A stretch of DNA of 64,000 nucleotides, from NCBI RefSeq assembly GCF_013408245.1, contig NZ_JACBYS010000001.1, positions 992,001 through 1,056,000 on the forward strand, given 5' to 3'. Below the pieces are notes generated by a model. That model made no database searches. It was not told the DNA's origin and was given only the letters and a program-made list of their open reading frames with translations. The position numbers were made by a program, and so were the translations under genes. The first letter of the stretch is position 1. Each line of letters begins with the position of its first letter. Below are positions 1 through 9,195 of the stretch, piece after piece. Source of the DNA: Duganella sp. 1224. Lineage in GTDB: Bacteria > Pseudomonadota > Gammaproteobacteria > Burkholderiales > Burkholderiaceae_D.

Positions 1-737
1 TCCAGCTTGGCCATGAAGGCCACGCGCTGGGTCGGGTTGGCCGGCGCCACCACGTCGACGCTGGTGGCGTCGCTGGCGGTGGCGATGTCGCCGAAGCGCT
101 TGTTGATCGAGTTGACGATGTTGATCGCGGTTTCAAAGTGCGGATGGCGCAGCGACAGGCGCACGGTCGGCTTGGTGTTGAAGTCGCTCGGAATCTCGCG
201 CTCGATGTTGGCGCCGCTCGGAATGCGGCCCGAGGTCGGCGTGTTGACGGTGATCGACGAACCCGACTTGCCCTGGGCGCTGAAGCCGCCCACCACCACG
301 TTGCCCTGGGCCAGCGCGTACACCTCGCCGTCGGCCGCGCGCAGCGGCGTCAGCAGCAGGGCGCCGCCGCGCAGGCTCTTGGCGTCGCCCATCGACGACA
401 CCACGACGTCGATCGACTGGCCCTTGCGGTAGCCGGGCGGGAACACCGCCGACACCATCACGGTGGCGACGTTCTTGGACTTGGCGTCGGTGCCGTCCGG
501 CACCTTGACGCCGAACTGCTTGAGCATGTTGATCACCGACTGGCTGGAGAACTTGACCTGGGTCGAGTCGCCGCTGCCGTTGAGGCCGACCACCAGGCCG
601 TAGCCGACCAGCGGGTTGTCGCGCACGCCCTCGATGGCGACCAGGTTGCGCAGGGCCTGCGCCGCCTGGGCGGGCAGGGCGGCGCCGAGCGTGAGGCAGA
701 GCGCGGCGGAGACGGCGAGTAGCTTGCGGAATGTCAT
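1..737 (-). CDS. flgI: Flagellar P-ring protein FlgI (3' end cut by window edge)
   Basis: FlgI forms the P ring around the flagellar rod in the periplasm and peptidoglycan. Only the first 245 codons are visible; the family is about 365 residues. The ATG at 737 opens a classical signal peptide ([10 protein letters not shown], then a hydrophobic core ending near AQAA). The mature part carries the family signature [20 protein letters not shown] soon after its start. It lies 11 nt after flgH and is the last visible gene of the flgB-I run, so flgJ, flgK and flgL would be expected beyond the left edge. The assignment is firm; only the C-terminus is unseen. Confidence 0.96.
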   Translation of the reverse strand, partial: MTFRKLLAVSAALCLTLGAALPAQAAQALRNLVAIEGVRDNPLVGYGLVVGLNGSGDSTQVKFSSQSVINMLKQFGVKVPDGTDAKSKNVATVMVSAVFPPGYRKGQSIDVVVSSMGDAKSLRGGALLLTPLRAADGEVYALAQGNVVVGGFSAQGKSGSSITVNTPTSGRIPSGANIEREIPSDFNTKPTVRLSLRHPHFETAINIVNSINKRFGDIATASDATSVDVVAPANPTQRVAFMAKL

Positions 738-748
738 GGGAGCACCGG

Positions 749-1429
749 TTAGAACGGCATCAGCGGGCCGTTGAAGAAGCGCGACAGCCAACCCGGCTGC
801 TGGGTATCGGCCAGCGTACCCTGCGCCGAATAAGCGATGCGGGCGTTGGCGATGCGTTGCGACGACACCTGGTTGTCGGCGTCGATGTCGGCCGCGCGCA
901 GGTAGCCGCGCAGGCGGACGAATTCCTCGCCGTTGTTCAGGGTCAGGGTTTTTTCGCCGGACACGCGCAGCAGGCCGTTGGGGAGCACTTCCTGCACGAT
1001 CACGGTGATGGCGCCGGTCAGCGCGTTCTGCTGGGTGCTGGTGGCGTCGCCGGCAAAGGTGTTGGAGGCGCCCAGGCCGACCGCGGCCTTGCCGAAGGTC
1101 TTGCCCAGCAGATTCGGGGCGTTGATGTTGTCGGCCGAGTTCTTGGAGTAGCTGGTGCCGGCCTTCTTGCTGGCCTGGGTGGTTTCCTGCAGGTTGACGG
1201 TGACCACGTCGCCGACCCGGAAGGCGCGGCTGTCCGAGGTCAGCGACAGGCCCAGGTCGGGGCTGAACACGCCACCCGAGACGCCGCGCGGACCGCTGTT
1301 GCGGGCCGCCGGCGGCGGCTCGTCGGACGGGCCGGGCCGCACGGCCGGCGGCTGCAGCTGGGCGCAGCCGGCCAGGGCCAGCGACGCCAGCAGCAGCGCG
1401 ACGGACGGGGCGCGCACGGCGGTGTTCAT
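749..1429 (-). CDS. flgH: Flagellar L-ring lipoprotein FlgH
   Basis: FlgH is the outer-membrane lipoprotein that builds the L ring. The 226-residue product starts with a lipoprotein signal and a lipobox LALAGC, giving a lipidated Cys22. The body shows the FlgH features [13 protein letters not shown] and the late motif [13 protein letters not shown] much longer reading frame runs upstream through flgG, but the ATG at 1429 is the real start. It overlaps the flgG stop by one base (TGATG), which suggests translational coupling. The length matches the usual 220-235 residues. Confidence 0.96.
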   Translation of the reverse strand: MNTAVRAPSVALLLASLALAGCAQLQPPAVRPGPSDEPPPAARNSGPRGVSGGVFSPDLGLSLTSDSRAFRVGDVVTVNLQETTQASKKAGTSYSKNSADNINAPNLLGKTFGKAAVGLGASNTFAGDATSTQQNALTGAITVIVQEVLPNGLLRVSGEKTLTLNNGEEFVRLRGYLRAADIDADNQVSSQRIANARIAYSAQGTLADTQQPGWLSRFFNGPLMPF

Positions 1430-2220
1430 CAGCGCGCCGCCTGCGACAGGTACTGCAGCATGTTGTCGGCGGCCGACAGCACCTTGGTGTTCATCTCGTA
1501 GGTGCGCTGGGCAGCGATCATGTCGACCATCTCCTCGACCACCTGGACGTTCGAGCCCTCCAGCGTGCCCTGCTTGATCTTGCCCCACTGGGCGGTGCCG
1601 GGCTGGCCCTCGGTCGGCGTGCCCGACGACGGCGTTTCGGCGAACAGGTTCTCGCCCAGCGCCAGCAGGCCGGTCGGGTTGATGAAGGAGGTCAGCGTCA
1701 GCTGGCCCAGCACCTGCGGCGCGACGTTGTCGGCGATCTTGGCCGAGACGGTGCCATCCTCGCCGATGCTGAGCGCGGTGGCGTTGGCCGGCACGGTGAT
1801 CTGCGGGATCAGCGGCAGGCCGCTGGCGTTGACCAGGATGCCGTTGGCGTCGACCTGCAGCTGGCCGGCGCGGGTGTAGGCGGTGTCGCCGTTGGGCTGG
1901 CGCACCGACAGGAAACCGTTGCCCATCACCGAGATGTCGAGGTCGCGCTGGGTGGTTTGCAGGATGCCCTGGGTGAACACCTTCTGCGTGCCGACCACGT
2001 GCACGCCGTTGCCCAGCTGGACGCCGGACGGCGCCAGCGTGTTGTTGTCGGCGCGCTGCGCGCCCGGCTGCGCCTCGACCGAGTAGAACAGGTCCTCGAA
2101 CACCGCGCGGTCGCGCTTGAAGCCGACGGTGTTGGCGTTGGCCAGATTGTTGGCGATGGTTTGCAGTTTCATGTCCTGCGCCTGCACGCCGGTCTTGCTG
2201 ATCCACATTGCTGGATTCAT
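1429..2220 (-). CDS. flgG: Flagellar distal rod protein FlgG
   Basis: FlgG forms the distal rod that passes through the L and P rings. The 263-residue product begins [16 protein letters not shown] and carries the rod/hook family N-terminal motif [15 protein letters not shown]. Its C-terminal helix [15 protein letters not shown]...QRTYE is the matching half of the coiled domain. The family usually has 260-262 residues, so the gene is intact. It sits 39 nt after flgF and overlaps flgH by one base. No signal peptide is present, as expected for a protein exported by the flagellar type III apparatus. Confidence 0.97.
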   Translation of the reverse strand: MNPAMWISKTGVQAQDMKLQTIANNLANANTVGFKRDRAVFEDLFYSVEAQPGAQRADNNTLAPSGVQLGNGVHVVGTQKVFTQGILQTTQRDLDISVMGNGFLSVRQPNGDTAYTRAGQLQVDANGILVNASGLPLIPQITVPANATALSIGEDGTVSAKIADNVAPQVLGQLTLTSFINPTGLLALGENLFAETPSSGTPTEGQPGTAQWGKIKQGTLEGSNVQVVEEMVDMIAAQRTYEMNTKVLSAADNMLQYLSQAAR

Positions 2221-2259
2221 GATTTCTCCCTGGTGGTGTTAGGTGGGCCGCGGACGCGA

Positions 2260-2991
2260 TCAGCTGCCGCTGATCAGGCGATTGCCGGCCTCGGCCATCG
2301 AATCGGTCGATGTGAACAATTTCATCTGGATTTCAAACGTGCGGTTCAGGCTCATCACCGACACCATTTCCTCGACCGCCGAGACGTTGCTGCCCTCCAG
2401 GTGGCCGGGACGCACCACCACGGTGGGGTCGGTGGCCAGCGGCGCGCCGTCGCGCGCCACCAGCAGGCCGGCCTCGTTCTTGGTCAGCTCCGCGCCCTCG
2501 GCCTTGACCAGGCGCAGCTTGTCGATGGTCTGCATGATGGTGGTGCCCGGCGCCTGGATCGAGATGGTGCCGTCGTTGCCGATGTCGATGCGGGTGTATT
2601 CCGGCAGCGTGATCGGGCCGCCTTCGCCCAGCACGACATCGCCGTTGATGCGCAGCGTGCCGTTCTCGTCCAGCGTCATGTTGCCGGCGCGGGTGTAGGC
2701 CTCGCCGCCGGCGGCGGTCTGCACGGTCAGGAAACCGGCGCCGGCGATGGCGACGTCGAGGTCGCGGCCGGTGCTCTTCATCGTGCCCGGCTTGACCGAC
2801 ACGCTGTTGGCCTGCAGTTGCGCCATGTGGCGGTCATCGTAGCCGTAGCCGTTGACCGCCTGGGCGGCGGTCAGCTCCATATTGGCGCGGAAGCCGCCGG
2901 TGTCGAGGTTGGCCAGGTTGTTGGCGTGCACCTGTTGCCCGCGCAGGGCCCGCTCGGCCCCGCTCATGGCGGTGTAGATCAGCGCGTCCAT
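2260..2991 (-). CDS. flgF: Flagellar proximal rod protein FlgF
   Basis: FlgF is a proximal rod component. The 243-residue product starts MDALIYTAMSGAERAL, typical of FlgF, followed by the rod motif ANNLANLDTGGFRA. Its C-terminus has the conserved EGSNVSAVEEMVSVMSLNRT helix. The length fits the 240-250 residues usual for FlgF and separates it from the longer FlgG and FlgE. It lies between flgE (19 nt upstream) and flgG (39 nt downstream). Confidence 0.96.
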   Translation of the reverse strand: MDALIYTAMSGAERALRGQQVHANNLANLDTGGFRANMELTAAQAVNGYGYDDRHMAQLQANSVSVKPGTMKSTGRDLDVAIAGAGFLTVQTAAGGEAYTRAGNMTLDENGTLRINGDVVLGEGGPITLPEYTRIDIGNDGTISIQAPGTTIMQTIDKLRLVKAEGAELTKNEAGLLVARDGAPLATDPTVVVRPGHLEGSNVSAVEEMVSVMSLNRTFEIQMKLFTSTDSMAEAGNRLISGS

Positions 2992-3010
2992 GCGTTCTCG
3001 CCCTTAATCC

Positions 3011-4300
3011 TCAGATCGCCTGCATCAGCGATTGCAGCATGGTCGACTCGGTCTGGATGACCTTCGAGTTGGCCTGGTAGTTGCGCTGCGAGGTCATCAG
3101 ACCGACCAGCTCGGAGGTGATGTCGACGTTGGACTGTTCCAGCGTGGCGACGTTGAGCTGGCCGTTGACGCCGACGCCAACCAGGTCGGTGTTGGCGACG
3201 CCCGAGGCAGCCGACGCTTCCCAGCTGGTGTCGCTGACCTGAGTCAGGCCGCCCTCGTTGGCGAACGAGGCCAGCACCACCTTGCCGACGGTCTGGGTCT
3301 GGCCGTTGGTGTACTTGGCGATCACCGAGCCATCGGTACCCAGCGACACGCCGGAGAAGTTACCGGCCGAATAGCCGTCGTCCGGGGTGTTGGACGCCAC
3401 CGAGGTCTCGCCCGAGAAGAAGGTGGTGCCGGTGTAGTCGATCGTCACCGTGGCGTTCATGTTGGCGCCGTTGGCGAACTTCGGCCAGTTGGCTGGCGTG
3501 GTGGTGGTGTCCAGCGCGCTCAAGTCGATCTGGTTGACCGTGGTGCCCGGCACCACCGGGGTGGCGTCGGGATTCAGCTGGCCGGTGGTGGTATTGAAGG
3601 TCAGGTCCTTGTCGGCGCCCACCAGACCATTGCCGTCCAGTGCATAGCTGACGTGCACGGTGGCGGTGCCGCTGGCCGAACCGGTCATGGTGAAGTACTG
3701 GGTCAGCACGTGCTGGGTGCCGAGGCTGTCGTACAGATTGGTGGTCTTGAAGGTGTTGTAGGTGGTCGGATCCGGCGGCGTGCTGGGCGTGACCGCGGTC
3801 ATGTCAGGCGCGGTCTTGACGGCCCAGTCGGCCGACATGTTGCCGATGTAGGTGGCCTTGGTGGTGATCTGCGCCGGAATCGCGCCGACCGGGATTTTCA
3901 GGTCGCCCTCGGCGCCCGGCTCGGTGGCCGGCGGGGTGATGGTGCGGCCCTGCACGCGGCGGCCCGAGGCGTCCACCAGGTAGCCGTCCAGCGAGGTGTC
4001 GAAGATGCCGACGCGGGTGTATTGCAGCGAATTGTCGGCGGCGCGGGTGACGAAGAAGCCGCGGCCGCTGATCGACGCGTCCATCGCGCGCCCGGTGTTC
4101 AGGATGCCGCCCGACAGGCCGATGTTCTGCGTGGTCGAGCCCACCGTCACGCCGTTCAGCTGGCTGCCGGCCACCAGCGTGGCGAAGTTGGCGCGGTTGG
4201 CCTTGTAGCCATAGGTGCCCGCGTTGGCGATGTTGTGGCTGGTCACGTCCAGCGACTCGTTGATGGCCTGGATGCCAGACAATGCGATATCGAAGCTCAT
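3011..4300 (-). CDS. flgE: Flagellar hook protein FlgE
   Basis: FlgE polymerises into the hook, the universal joint outside the cell. The product has 429 residues. The N-terminal segment has SGIQAINESLDVTSHNIANA and the C-terminus has QSNVDITSELVGLMTSQRNY, the two halves of the D0/D1 coiled-coil domain. The middle is Ser/Thr/Gly-rich and variable, as in hook proteins. It is 11 nt after flgD, the hook cap that controls its assembly, and its length is regulated by FliK (gene at 11.4-12.9 kb). Confidence 0.96.
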   Translation of the reverse strand: MSFDIALSGIQAINESLDVTSHNIANAGTYGYKANRANFATLVAGSQLNGVTVGSTTQNIGLSGGILNTGRAMDASISGRGFFVTRAADNSLQYTRVGIFDTSLDGYLVDASGRRVQGRTITPPATEPGAEGDLKIPVGAIPAQITTKATYIGNMSADWAVKTAPDMTAVTPSTPPDPTTYNTFKTTNLYDSLGTQHVLTQYFTMTGSASGTATVHVSYALDGNGLVGADKDLTFNTTTGQLNPDATPVVPGTTVNQIDLSALDTTTTPANWPKFANGANMNATVTIDYTGTTFFSGETSVASNTPDDGYSAGNFSGVSLGTDGSVIAKYTNGQTQTVGKVVLASFANEGGLTQVSDTSWEASAASGVANTDLVGVGVNGQLNVATLEQSNVDITSELVGLMTSQRNYQANSKVIQTESTMLQSLMQAI

Positions 4301-4311
4301 GGTGGTTTTCC

Positions 4312-5004
4312 TTAGAAAGCAGATTGAGTGGCGGATGCGGCGGCGGTCGCGGGACCGTTGAAAGCGGTGATGGCGGTGGTGCTGGTCTCGCCGATGTTGG
4401 CGACGTTCAGCACCACGCTGCCGGTGGCGCCCAGGCGCACGCTGTTCAGGCGGCCCTGGATGTCGATGGTCGGCTTGCTGCCGGTGCTGGTGACCACCTT
4501 CATCGTGTACGTGCCTTCGCCCAGGCCGAGCTGGGCCGGATCGATGGTGAACGGCACCGTGCCCGGCGCCTGCACGCCGAGGTTGATGGTGTGGTCGACG
4601 CCGTCGCTGCCGGTCAGCACCAGGCTGGTGGCGCTGCTGGCGGCGTCCAGCGTGGTCTGGCCGCTGACCTTGGTGCTGCCATCGAGCTTGACGGTGGTGG
4701 TCTCGGCCATCACATTGCTGCCCACCTGCGCGCCCAGCGACAGCACCTGCATGCTTTGCAGGATGCTGGAGTTGGCGCTGGTCAGGTTCGACAGGTTCTG
4801 CAGCGTTTCGGTCTGCGACAGCTGGGTCAGCTGCTGGACGAACTGCGCCGGATCGGTCGGCGACAGCGGGTCCTGGTTGCGGATCTGCGCCACCAGCAGC
4901 TTGGTGAACATGTCGGACGCCTCACTGGCGCTGTTGCCGGTGATGCTGGTACCGCTGGTGCCGGCGTTGTTGCTGGTGTTGTTGTTGAGGAGACTGACAG
5001 TCAT
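4312..5004 (-). CDS. flgD: Flagellar hook assembly (cap) protein FlgD
   Basis: FlgD is the scaffold cap under which hook subunits assemble, and it is lost from the mature hook. The 230-residue protein has the diagnostic segment MFTKLLVAQIRNQDPLSPTD followed by FVQQLTQLSQTETL. After it comes a beta-rich Ser/Thr region with the FlgD Ig-like/Tudor fold. It lies 3 nt after flgC and 11 nt before flgE, the normal order. The N-terminus is a low-complexity Asn/Ser stretch. Confidence 0.95.
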   Translation of the reverse strand: MTVSLLNNNTSNNAGTSGTSITGNSASEASDMFTKLLVAQIRNQDPLSPTDPAQFVQQLTQLSQTETLQNLSNLTSANSSILQSMQVLSLGAQVGSNVMAETTTVKLDGSTKVSGQTTLDAASSATSLVLTGSDGVDHTINLGVQAPGTVPFTIDPAQLGLGEGTYTMKVVTSTGSKPTIDIQGRLNSVRLGATGSVVLNVANIGETSTTAITAFNGPATAAASATQSAF

Positions 5005-5007
5005 GGC

Positions 5008-5430
5008 TTAGCCTTCACCGAGTTTGAGGAGGGATTGCTGCATCGTGCGGATGCGGCCGAGAACTTCGACATTGGTCTCGAAGGCGCGCGAGGCCGACAT
5101 CATGTCGGTCATCTCGGCCACCTGGTTGACGTTGGGGTAGAACACCATGCCGTCGGCGTTGGCCAGCGGGTTGCCCGGCTCGTAGACCTGGCGCAGCGGC
5201 TCGGCCGACTCCACCACGTCCAGCACCTGCACCTTGCCGCCGGCGCTGCTCATGCCGTCCGGCGCGTCGCTCATGACGGCGGCAAACACCGGCTTGCGGG
5301 CGCGGTAGGTGTCGGCCTCGGTGCCGGCCACCGAATCGGCGTTGGCCAGGTTGCTGGCGATGGTATTCAGCCGCACGGACTGGGCCGCCATGGCCGAGCC
5401 GGCGATCTCGGAAATATTCTTGAACGACAT
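5008..5430 (-). CDS. flgC: Flagellar proximal rod protein FlgC
   Basis: FlgC is a proximal rod subunit. The 140-residue product has the rod-protein N-terminal motif LNTIASNLANADSV and the C-terminal EMTDMMSASRAFETNVEV helix. The size matches the family (134-140 residues). It follows flgB by 30 nt. The protein has no classical signal, consistent with export by FlhA/FlhB. Confidence 0.96.
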   Translation of the reverse strand: MSFKNISEIAGSAMAAQSVRLNTIASNLANADSVAGTEADTYRARKPVFAAVMSDAPDGMSSAGGKVQVLDVVESAEPLRQVYEPGNPLANADGMVFYPNVNQVAEMTDMMSASRAFETNVEVLGRIRTMQQSLLKLGEG

Positions 5431-5460
5431 GCGCTACTCCTGTGAAACGCGGGGCGCGGC

Positions 5461-5823
5461 TTACTGGCCGCTGATGGCCTTGGCCAGACCCTTGAACCGC
5501 ATGTTGGCAAAGGTCAGGCTGGTCTGGAAATCGGTGGCGTTCTGCGAGAAGGCGGCCTGCTCGACGCCGATCTCGACGGTGTTGCCGTCGCGCGTCGGGT
5601 GGTAGGGCACGCGGTACAGCATGGCGCTGTCGCCGCCGTCGCCGATGTCGCCGTTGCCCTCGGCCTGGACGTTGGCCAGGGTGGCGGCGAAGTCCATGTC
5701 GCGCGCCTGGAAGCCCGGCGTGTTCTCGTTGGCGATGTTGGCCGCCAGGATGCGGGTGCGCTCGGCGCGCAGTGCCAGCGCGTCGGCGTGGACGCCGGCC
5801 GCGTCTTTGAAATTAATGCCCAT
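5461..5823 (-). CDS. flgB: Flagellar proximal rod protein FlgB
   Basis: FlgB is the most proximal rod subunit. I choose the ATG at 5823 (MGINFKDAAG), giving 120 residues, because AGGGGAAC lies just upstream as a Shine-Dalgarno site and FlgB proteins begin here. An in-frame extension to 5874 would add 17 residues without a ribosome site. The rod motif ILAANIANENTPGFQARD is clear. It is the first gene of the minus-strand flgB-I operon and is divergent from flgA, with 128 nt between the two starts. Confidence 0.95.
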   Translation of the reverse strand: MGINFKDAAGVHADALALRAERTRILAANIANENTPGFQARDMDFAATLANVQAEGNGDIGDGGDSAMLYRVPYHPTRDGNTVEIGVEQAAFSQNATDFQTSLTFANMRFKGLAKAISGQ

Positions 5824-5951
5824 GTTGTTCCCCTGTCTGGACGTTGCAGTAAAACGCGTCGCCATGCGCGACAACCCCAGCTTGCCATGTAGAATGACGG
5901 CCGTGGCCCCGAGGGGCGACCGCTTCCGGCATCATAGTTGAGGTATTGCTC

Positions 5952-6701
5952 ATGTTCAACAAATCTATTGTAACTGTTTCGGCCCGTTTATTGCCGGTTT
6001 GCATTTCATTTTTTTTGACGCCGGTCGCCTTGTGCGCGGTGCCGGCCGAGCAGGTGCCGGCGCTGGTCGAGCGCGCGGCGCGCGAGCACATGACGCGCTG
6101 GACCGAATCGAGCGGCCTGAGCGAACCGCAATTCAGCGTCACCGTGGTGCCCGGCACACGGCCGCTGGCCGCCTGCGCCCAAGGCGTGACGGTGCAGGCG
6201 GCCGATACGCGGCTGCCGCAGCGCATGCGTTTCATCGCCGTGTGCGGCGGCGCCGGCGGCTGGCGGTACGAGTTCATCGTGCGCGCCCAGGTCAGCGCGC
6301 GCATTGCCGTGATGGCAAATGACCTGGCCATAGGGAAAGTACTGGCAGATGAAGATGTGTTGCTGGAGCGCCACGATATCTCCGGACTGAGCGACGTCAT
6401 CAGCGATCCGCGCGACATCGTCGGCATGAGCGGCAAGCGCGCGCTGCGCGCCGGCGAGGTGTTGCGCAAGCCGTTGTTGATGGCGCCGACGCTGGTCAAG
6501 CGCGGCGATCCGGTGCGCATCGTCGCACGGCGCGAGGACATCGAGGTCAGCATGGGCGGCGAGGCGCTGGACGCCGGCGCCCGCGGCGACACGGTGCGGG
6601 TGCGCAACGCCAGCGGCACCGTGCTGCGCGCCCGGGTGACGGGCGCGGCCACGGTGGAACCCGTCTCGATGCCCGTCACGGCTAGTTCTCCGTCGGAGTA
6701 G
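5952..6701 (+). CDS. flgA: Flagellar P-ring assembly chaperone FlgA
   Basis: FlgA is the periplasmic chaperone that helps FlgI assemble the P ring. The 249-residue product starts with a Sec signal peptide (FNKSIVTV, hydrophobic stretch, cut near LCAVPA). Its C-terminal SAF domain is marked by LRAGEVLRKPLL and LVKRGDPVRIV. A GAGG ribosome site lies 8 nt before the ATG at 5952; a TTG two codons earlier is in frame but less likely. It is divergent from flgB and converges with the glucosaminidase gene, overlapping its 3' end by 20 nt. Confidence 0.94.
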   Translation: MFNKSIVTVSARLLPVCISFFLTPVALCAVPAEQVPALVERAAREHMTRWTESSGLSEPQFSVTVVPGTRPLAACAQGVTVQAADTRLPQRMRFIAVCGGAGGWRYEFIVRAQVSARIAVMANDLAIGKVLADEDVLLERHDISGLSDVISDPRDIVGMSGKRALRAGEVLRKPLLMAPTLVKRGDPVRIVARREDIEVSMGGEALDAGARGDTVRVRNASGTVLRARVTGAATVEPVSMPVTASSPSE

Positions 6702-7452
6702 GGCCGGGCTGGCCGGCGCGCTGCAATTGCGCTGCCACCTTGCTCAGTTTGTCTGCGTAGTGGGGATCGGTGGCATAGCCGGCCTTGGCCAGGCCGCTGG
6801 CGAAGGCGCGGGCGTCGCTGCCGGTGTTGAGGGCGGCCGCGTAGCGCGGATTGCTGGTCAGCAGATCGGCGTAGTCGCGGAAGGCGCTGGCGGTGTCCGG
6901 GTAGCTGCGGAAGCGCTCGGTCTTCTTCAGCAGGGCGCCGTGCTCGAATTCGGTGGTGCTGGCCAGCGCCACCTCGCCCTGCCAGCCGCTGCCGGCCTTG
7001 ACGCCGAACAGGTTGTTGGCGTTGGCCGGGCCGTTCTTCAGCGGTTGTTTGCCCCAGCCCGATTCCAGCGCGGCGTGGGCGGCCACCAGCTCGGGCGCCA
7101 CGCCCAGCTTGTCGGCGGTTTCCTTGGCCCACGGCGCGATGGCGGCCAGGAACTGCTGCCGGCTGTCGCCATCGACGCCGCCGCTGTCGTCGTCGATGGC
7201 GCCGGCGGCGCGGTTGCGCAGCGCCATCGCCTGCAGGCTCATGGCCTGGGAAGAGGGCGCGGCGTCGGCGCGCAAGCCGCCGTCGCCGCGCGCGATGTAG
7301 TTGGCGACGTCGGCCTGGACCTGGTCGAAGGTGGCGCCGAAGGCGCCGGCGGGCGCACTGCCGCCGGTGGCCGCGGTGGGGCGGCTGGCGCTCATGTTGG
7401 AGACGGTGGCGGCAGTGGGGGCGGTGGCCTGCATGCCGCTAAGCTGGCGCAT
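6682..7452 (-). CDS. Flagellar glucosaminidase (FlgJ C-terminal-type muramidase without rod-scaffold domain)
   Basis: This is a peptidoglycan hydrolase that probably opens the wall for rod growth. In the 256-residue product, about 90 Ala/Ser-rich residues precede a glucosaminidase domain. That domain has VAAHAALESGWGKQ with the catalytic Glu and NNLFGVKAGSGW. The N-terminal rod-binding half of canonical FlgJ is missing and there is no signal peptide, so export through the flagellar apparatus is inferred. The ATG at 7452 has GAGGAG 7 nt upstream and overlaps flgN by 14 nt. A separate full FlgJ could lie beyond flgI outside the window. Confidence 0.85.
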   Translation of the reverse strand: MRQLSGMQATAPTAATVSNMSASRPTAATGGSAPAGAFGATFDQVQADVANYIARGDGGLRADAAPSSQAMSLQAMALRNRAAGAIDDDSGGVDGDSRQQFLAAIAPWAKETADKLGVAPELVAAHAALESGWGKQPLKNGPANANNLFGVKAGSGWQGEVALASTTEFEHGALLKKTERFRSYPDTASAFRDYADLLTSNPRYAAALNTGSDARAFASGLAKAGYATDPHYADKLSKVAAQLQRAGQPGPTPTEN

Positions 7453-7873
7453 AAATCTGCTCCTCGCCATGCAGCACGCGCTGCATGATGGTGTATTGCT
7501 CGGCCAGCAAGTCGCCGTTGCGCTTGCTGAGTCGCTTGCACTCGATCACCGCCTGTTCCAGCGCTGTCCAGTTACCCTCCATTGTCTCGCGGAGCGGCGA
7601 TTTCAGCAAGGCGAACGCCTGCGCCATGGTGCCGTTGTCCCCCACCAGGCGTTGTACCAGCGCCACGCGCTCGGCGCGGCGCGCCAGCATGGCGTCCACC
7701 AGCGTGCCGATGGCCTCGGCGGCGGCGGCCAGTTCCACCGACTTGTGGCGCAGCGCGGCGCGGAATTGCGCGTGCAGCTGGGCTTCCAGCTGCGGGTAAG
7801 CTTGCAGATCGGCAGTGACGCCGGCCAGCAGGGCGCGCATCGCGTCCGGGCGGCTGAGTTGTGCCGTGGTCAC
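7439..7873 (-). CDS. flgN: FlgN-type chaperone for hook-associated proteins
   Basis: FlgN chaperones FlgK and FlgL to the export gate. The product has 144 residues and is almost entirely helical, with heptad-like Leu/Ala/Glu spacing and no membrane segment, as expected for FlgN. It is coupled to flgM by an ATGA overlap. FlgN sequences are poorly conserved, so the call depends on size, helicity and position next to flgM more than on a motif. Confidence 0.8.
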   Translation of the reverse strand: MTTAQLSRPDAMRALLAGVTADLQAYPQLEAQLHAQFRAALRHKSVELAAAAEAIGTLVDAMLARRAERVALVQRLVGDNGTMAQAFALLKSPLRETMEGNWTALEQAVIECKRLSKRNGDLLAEQYTIMQRVLHGEEQIYAPA

Positions 7874-8145
7874 CGCTCGCTCCCGTGGAAGCGCTGGATC
7901 AGGCCGGCCAGCTTGGCCGGGTCGAACGGCAGCTCGCCCTTGGCCAGGGCGTCGCGCAGCATGTCGATTTTTTCCTGGTCGATTTCCGGCAGCTCGCGCA
8001 TCGCCTGCAGCGCCGGCTGCAGCACCGACGATTGCAGCGGGGCGGGGGCCGGCGGCGGCGCCAGCGCTTCGGCGGCGTCGGCCGGGGCGCTGTCGGCCAC
8101 GCGCTGGACGGCCAGGCCGTCCGGAGTCGATGTCGGGATTCTCAT
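7870..8145 (-). CDS. flgM: Anti-sigma-28 factor FlgM
   Basis: FlgM holds the sigma factor FliA inactive until the hook is finished and FlgM is exported. The 91-residue product has a disordered Pro/Ala-rich N-half and the conserved helical C-half IDQEKIDMLRDALAKGEL...LAGLI. The ATG at 8145 (MRIPTSTPDG) has GAGG 7 nt upstream; an upstream ATG at 8175 has none. It lies 39 nt after motB, so this FlgM is transcribed with the late genes of the same system and most likely pairs with the FliA encoded at 10.2 kb. Confidence 0.9.
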   Translation of the reverse strand: MRIPTSTPDGLAVQRVADSAPADAAEALAPPPAPAPLQSSVLQPALQAMRELPEIDQEKIDMLRDALAKGELPFDPAKLAGLIQRFHGSER

Positions 8146-8184
8146 GCGGGTGCCTCGTGTTGGCTTGGTTTCCATACGTCTGTC

Positions 8185-9195
8185 TTATTTGTTGCGGCGC
8201 GGATCACGCAACGGGCTGTCGCCCTGGCCGTTGAGCTGGTTGCGCAGCTTCTGCAACACGGTCGCGTCCGGCAATGCGGTGTCCACATCATGGATCAGGG
8301 CGCTGCTGTTTTCCGGCATGCCGAACATGGCGGCGATGGTCTTGGCCTGGGCGGTGGTCAGGATCAGCAGCTCGATGCGGCGGTTGACGCCGGCGTCGAC
8401 GCGCTTGGTGTCGAGCGGCGCGCGGTCGGCCATGCCGACCACCTGCAGCACCGATTCGGCGTTCATGCCGCCGGCCAGCAGCTGGGCCCGGGCCGACATG
8501 GCGCGGTTGGCCGACAAGGTCCAGTTGGAAAACGCCGCGTAGCTGGTGTCGGCGTACTGCAGCGAATCGGTGTGGCCGACGATCAGCATCTGGTTTTCCA
8601 TCTGCTTGAACAGCGGGCCCATCTTGCGCAGCAGCGCGCGGAACTTGTCGGTCGGCACCGCGCTGCCGCGCACGAACATGCCCTGGCGGTCGGTGTCGTG
8701 CATCATCACGCGCAGGCCGTAGGGCGTGATCACCGCCTCCAGGTTGGAGGTCAGGCCGTAGTCGGCGCTCATCTTGGTCAGCGCCTTGGACAGCGCGGCC
8801 AGGTCGTCCGGGCTGTCGTAGCGCACCTTGGACGAGGGCTCGGCCGGGGTGTCGGTCTGCTCGGCCTGGGCCTTTTGCTTGCCCTCGGTTTCGGTGGTGC
8901 CGAAGTGCGGCATCGGGAAACGGTCGATCAGGCTGCCGCGCGGGCCGCCGACCTGCTCCGGCATGACGCCCTTGCCCTGGTCGGTCTTGGCGCCGTCGGC
9001 CTCGGTCAGGATCTGCTGCAGCGATTCGGTGTTGCGCGCCGCCATCAGCCACAGCACCAGGAACAAGCACATCAGCGCCAGGCAGAAGTCGGCGAACGCC
9101 ACCTTCCAGGCGCCGCCGTGGTCGTCGTGCTTGTGCTTGCCGCCACCGCGCTTGACGATGGTCTGGTCATGCGCCTTGTCATGCGGCTTTAGCAC
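8185..9195 (-). CDS. motB: Flagellar motor stator protein MotB (LafU-like)
   Basis: MotB anchors the stator to peptidoglycan and forms the ion channel with MotA. In the roughly 336-residue product the single membrane helix AFADFCLALMCLFLVLWLMA carries the channel Asp36. The C-terminal OmpA-like domain shows LIVGHTDSLQY and the NRRIELLI end. No ATG fits; the GTG at 9195 has GGAGG 5 nt upstream and overlaps motA by 17 nt. The reading frame stays open to 9276. Together with fliK-fliL-fliA-motA upstream, this is the lateral-flagellar order lafE-F-S-T-U. Confidence 0.93.
   Translation of the reverse strand: MLKPHDKAHDQTIVKRGGGKHKHDDHGGAWKVAFADFCLALMCLFLVLWLMAARNTESLQQILTEADGAKTDQGKGVMPEQVGGPRGSLIDRFPMPHFGTTETEGKQKAQAEQTDTPAEPSSKVRYDSPDDLAALSKALTKMSADYGLTSNLEAVITPYGLRVMMHDTDRQGMFVRGSAVPTDKFRALLRKMGPLFKQMENQMLIVGHTDSLQYADTSYAAFSNWTLSANRAMSARAQLLAGGMNAESVLQVVGMADRAPLDTKRVDAGVNRRIELLILTTAQAKTIAAMFGMPENSSALIHDVDTALPDATVLQKLRNQLNGQGDSPLRDPRRNK

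Noticed and set aside
749-2206. 485-codon frame as one fused protein containing FlgH
   Set aside because: Only its last 226 codons are FlgH; the upstream part is flgG read in another frame, and flgH has its own ATG and lipobox.
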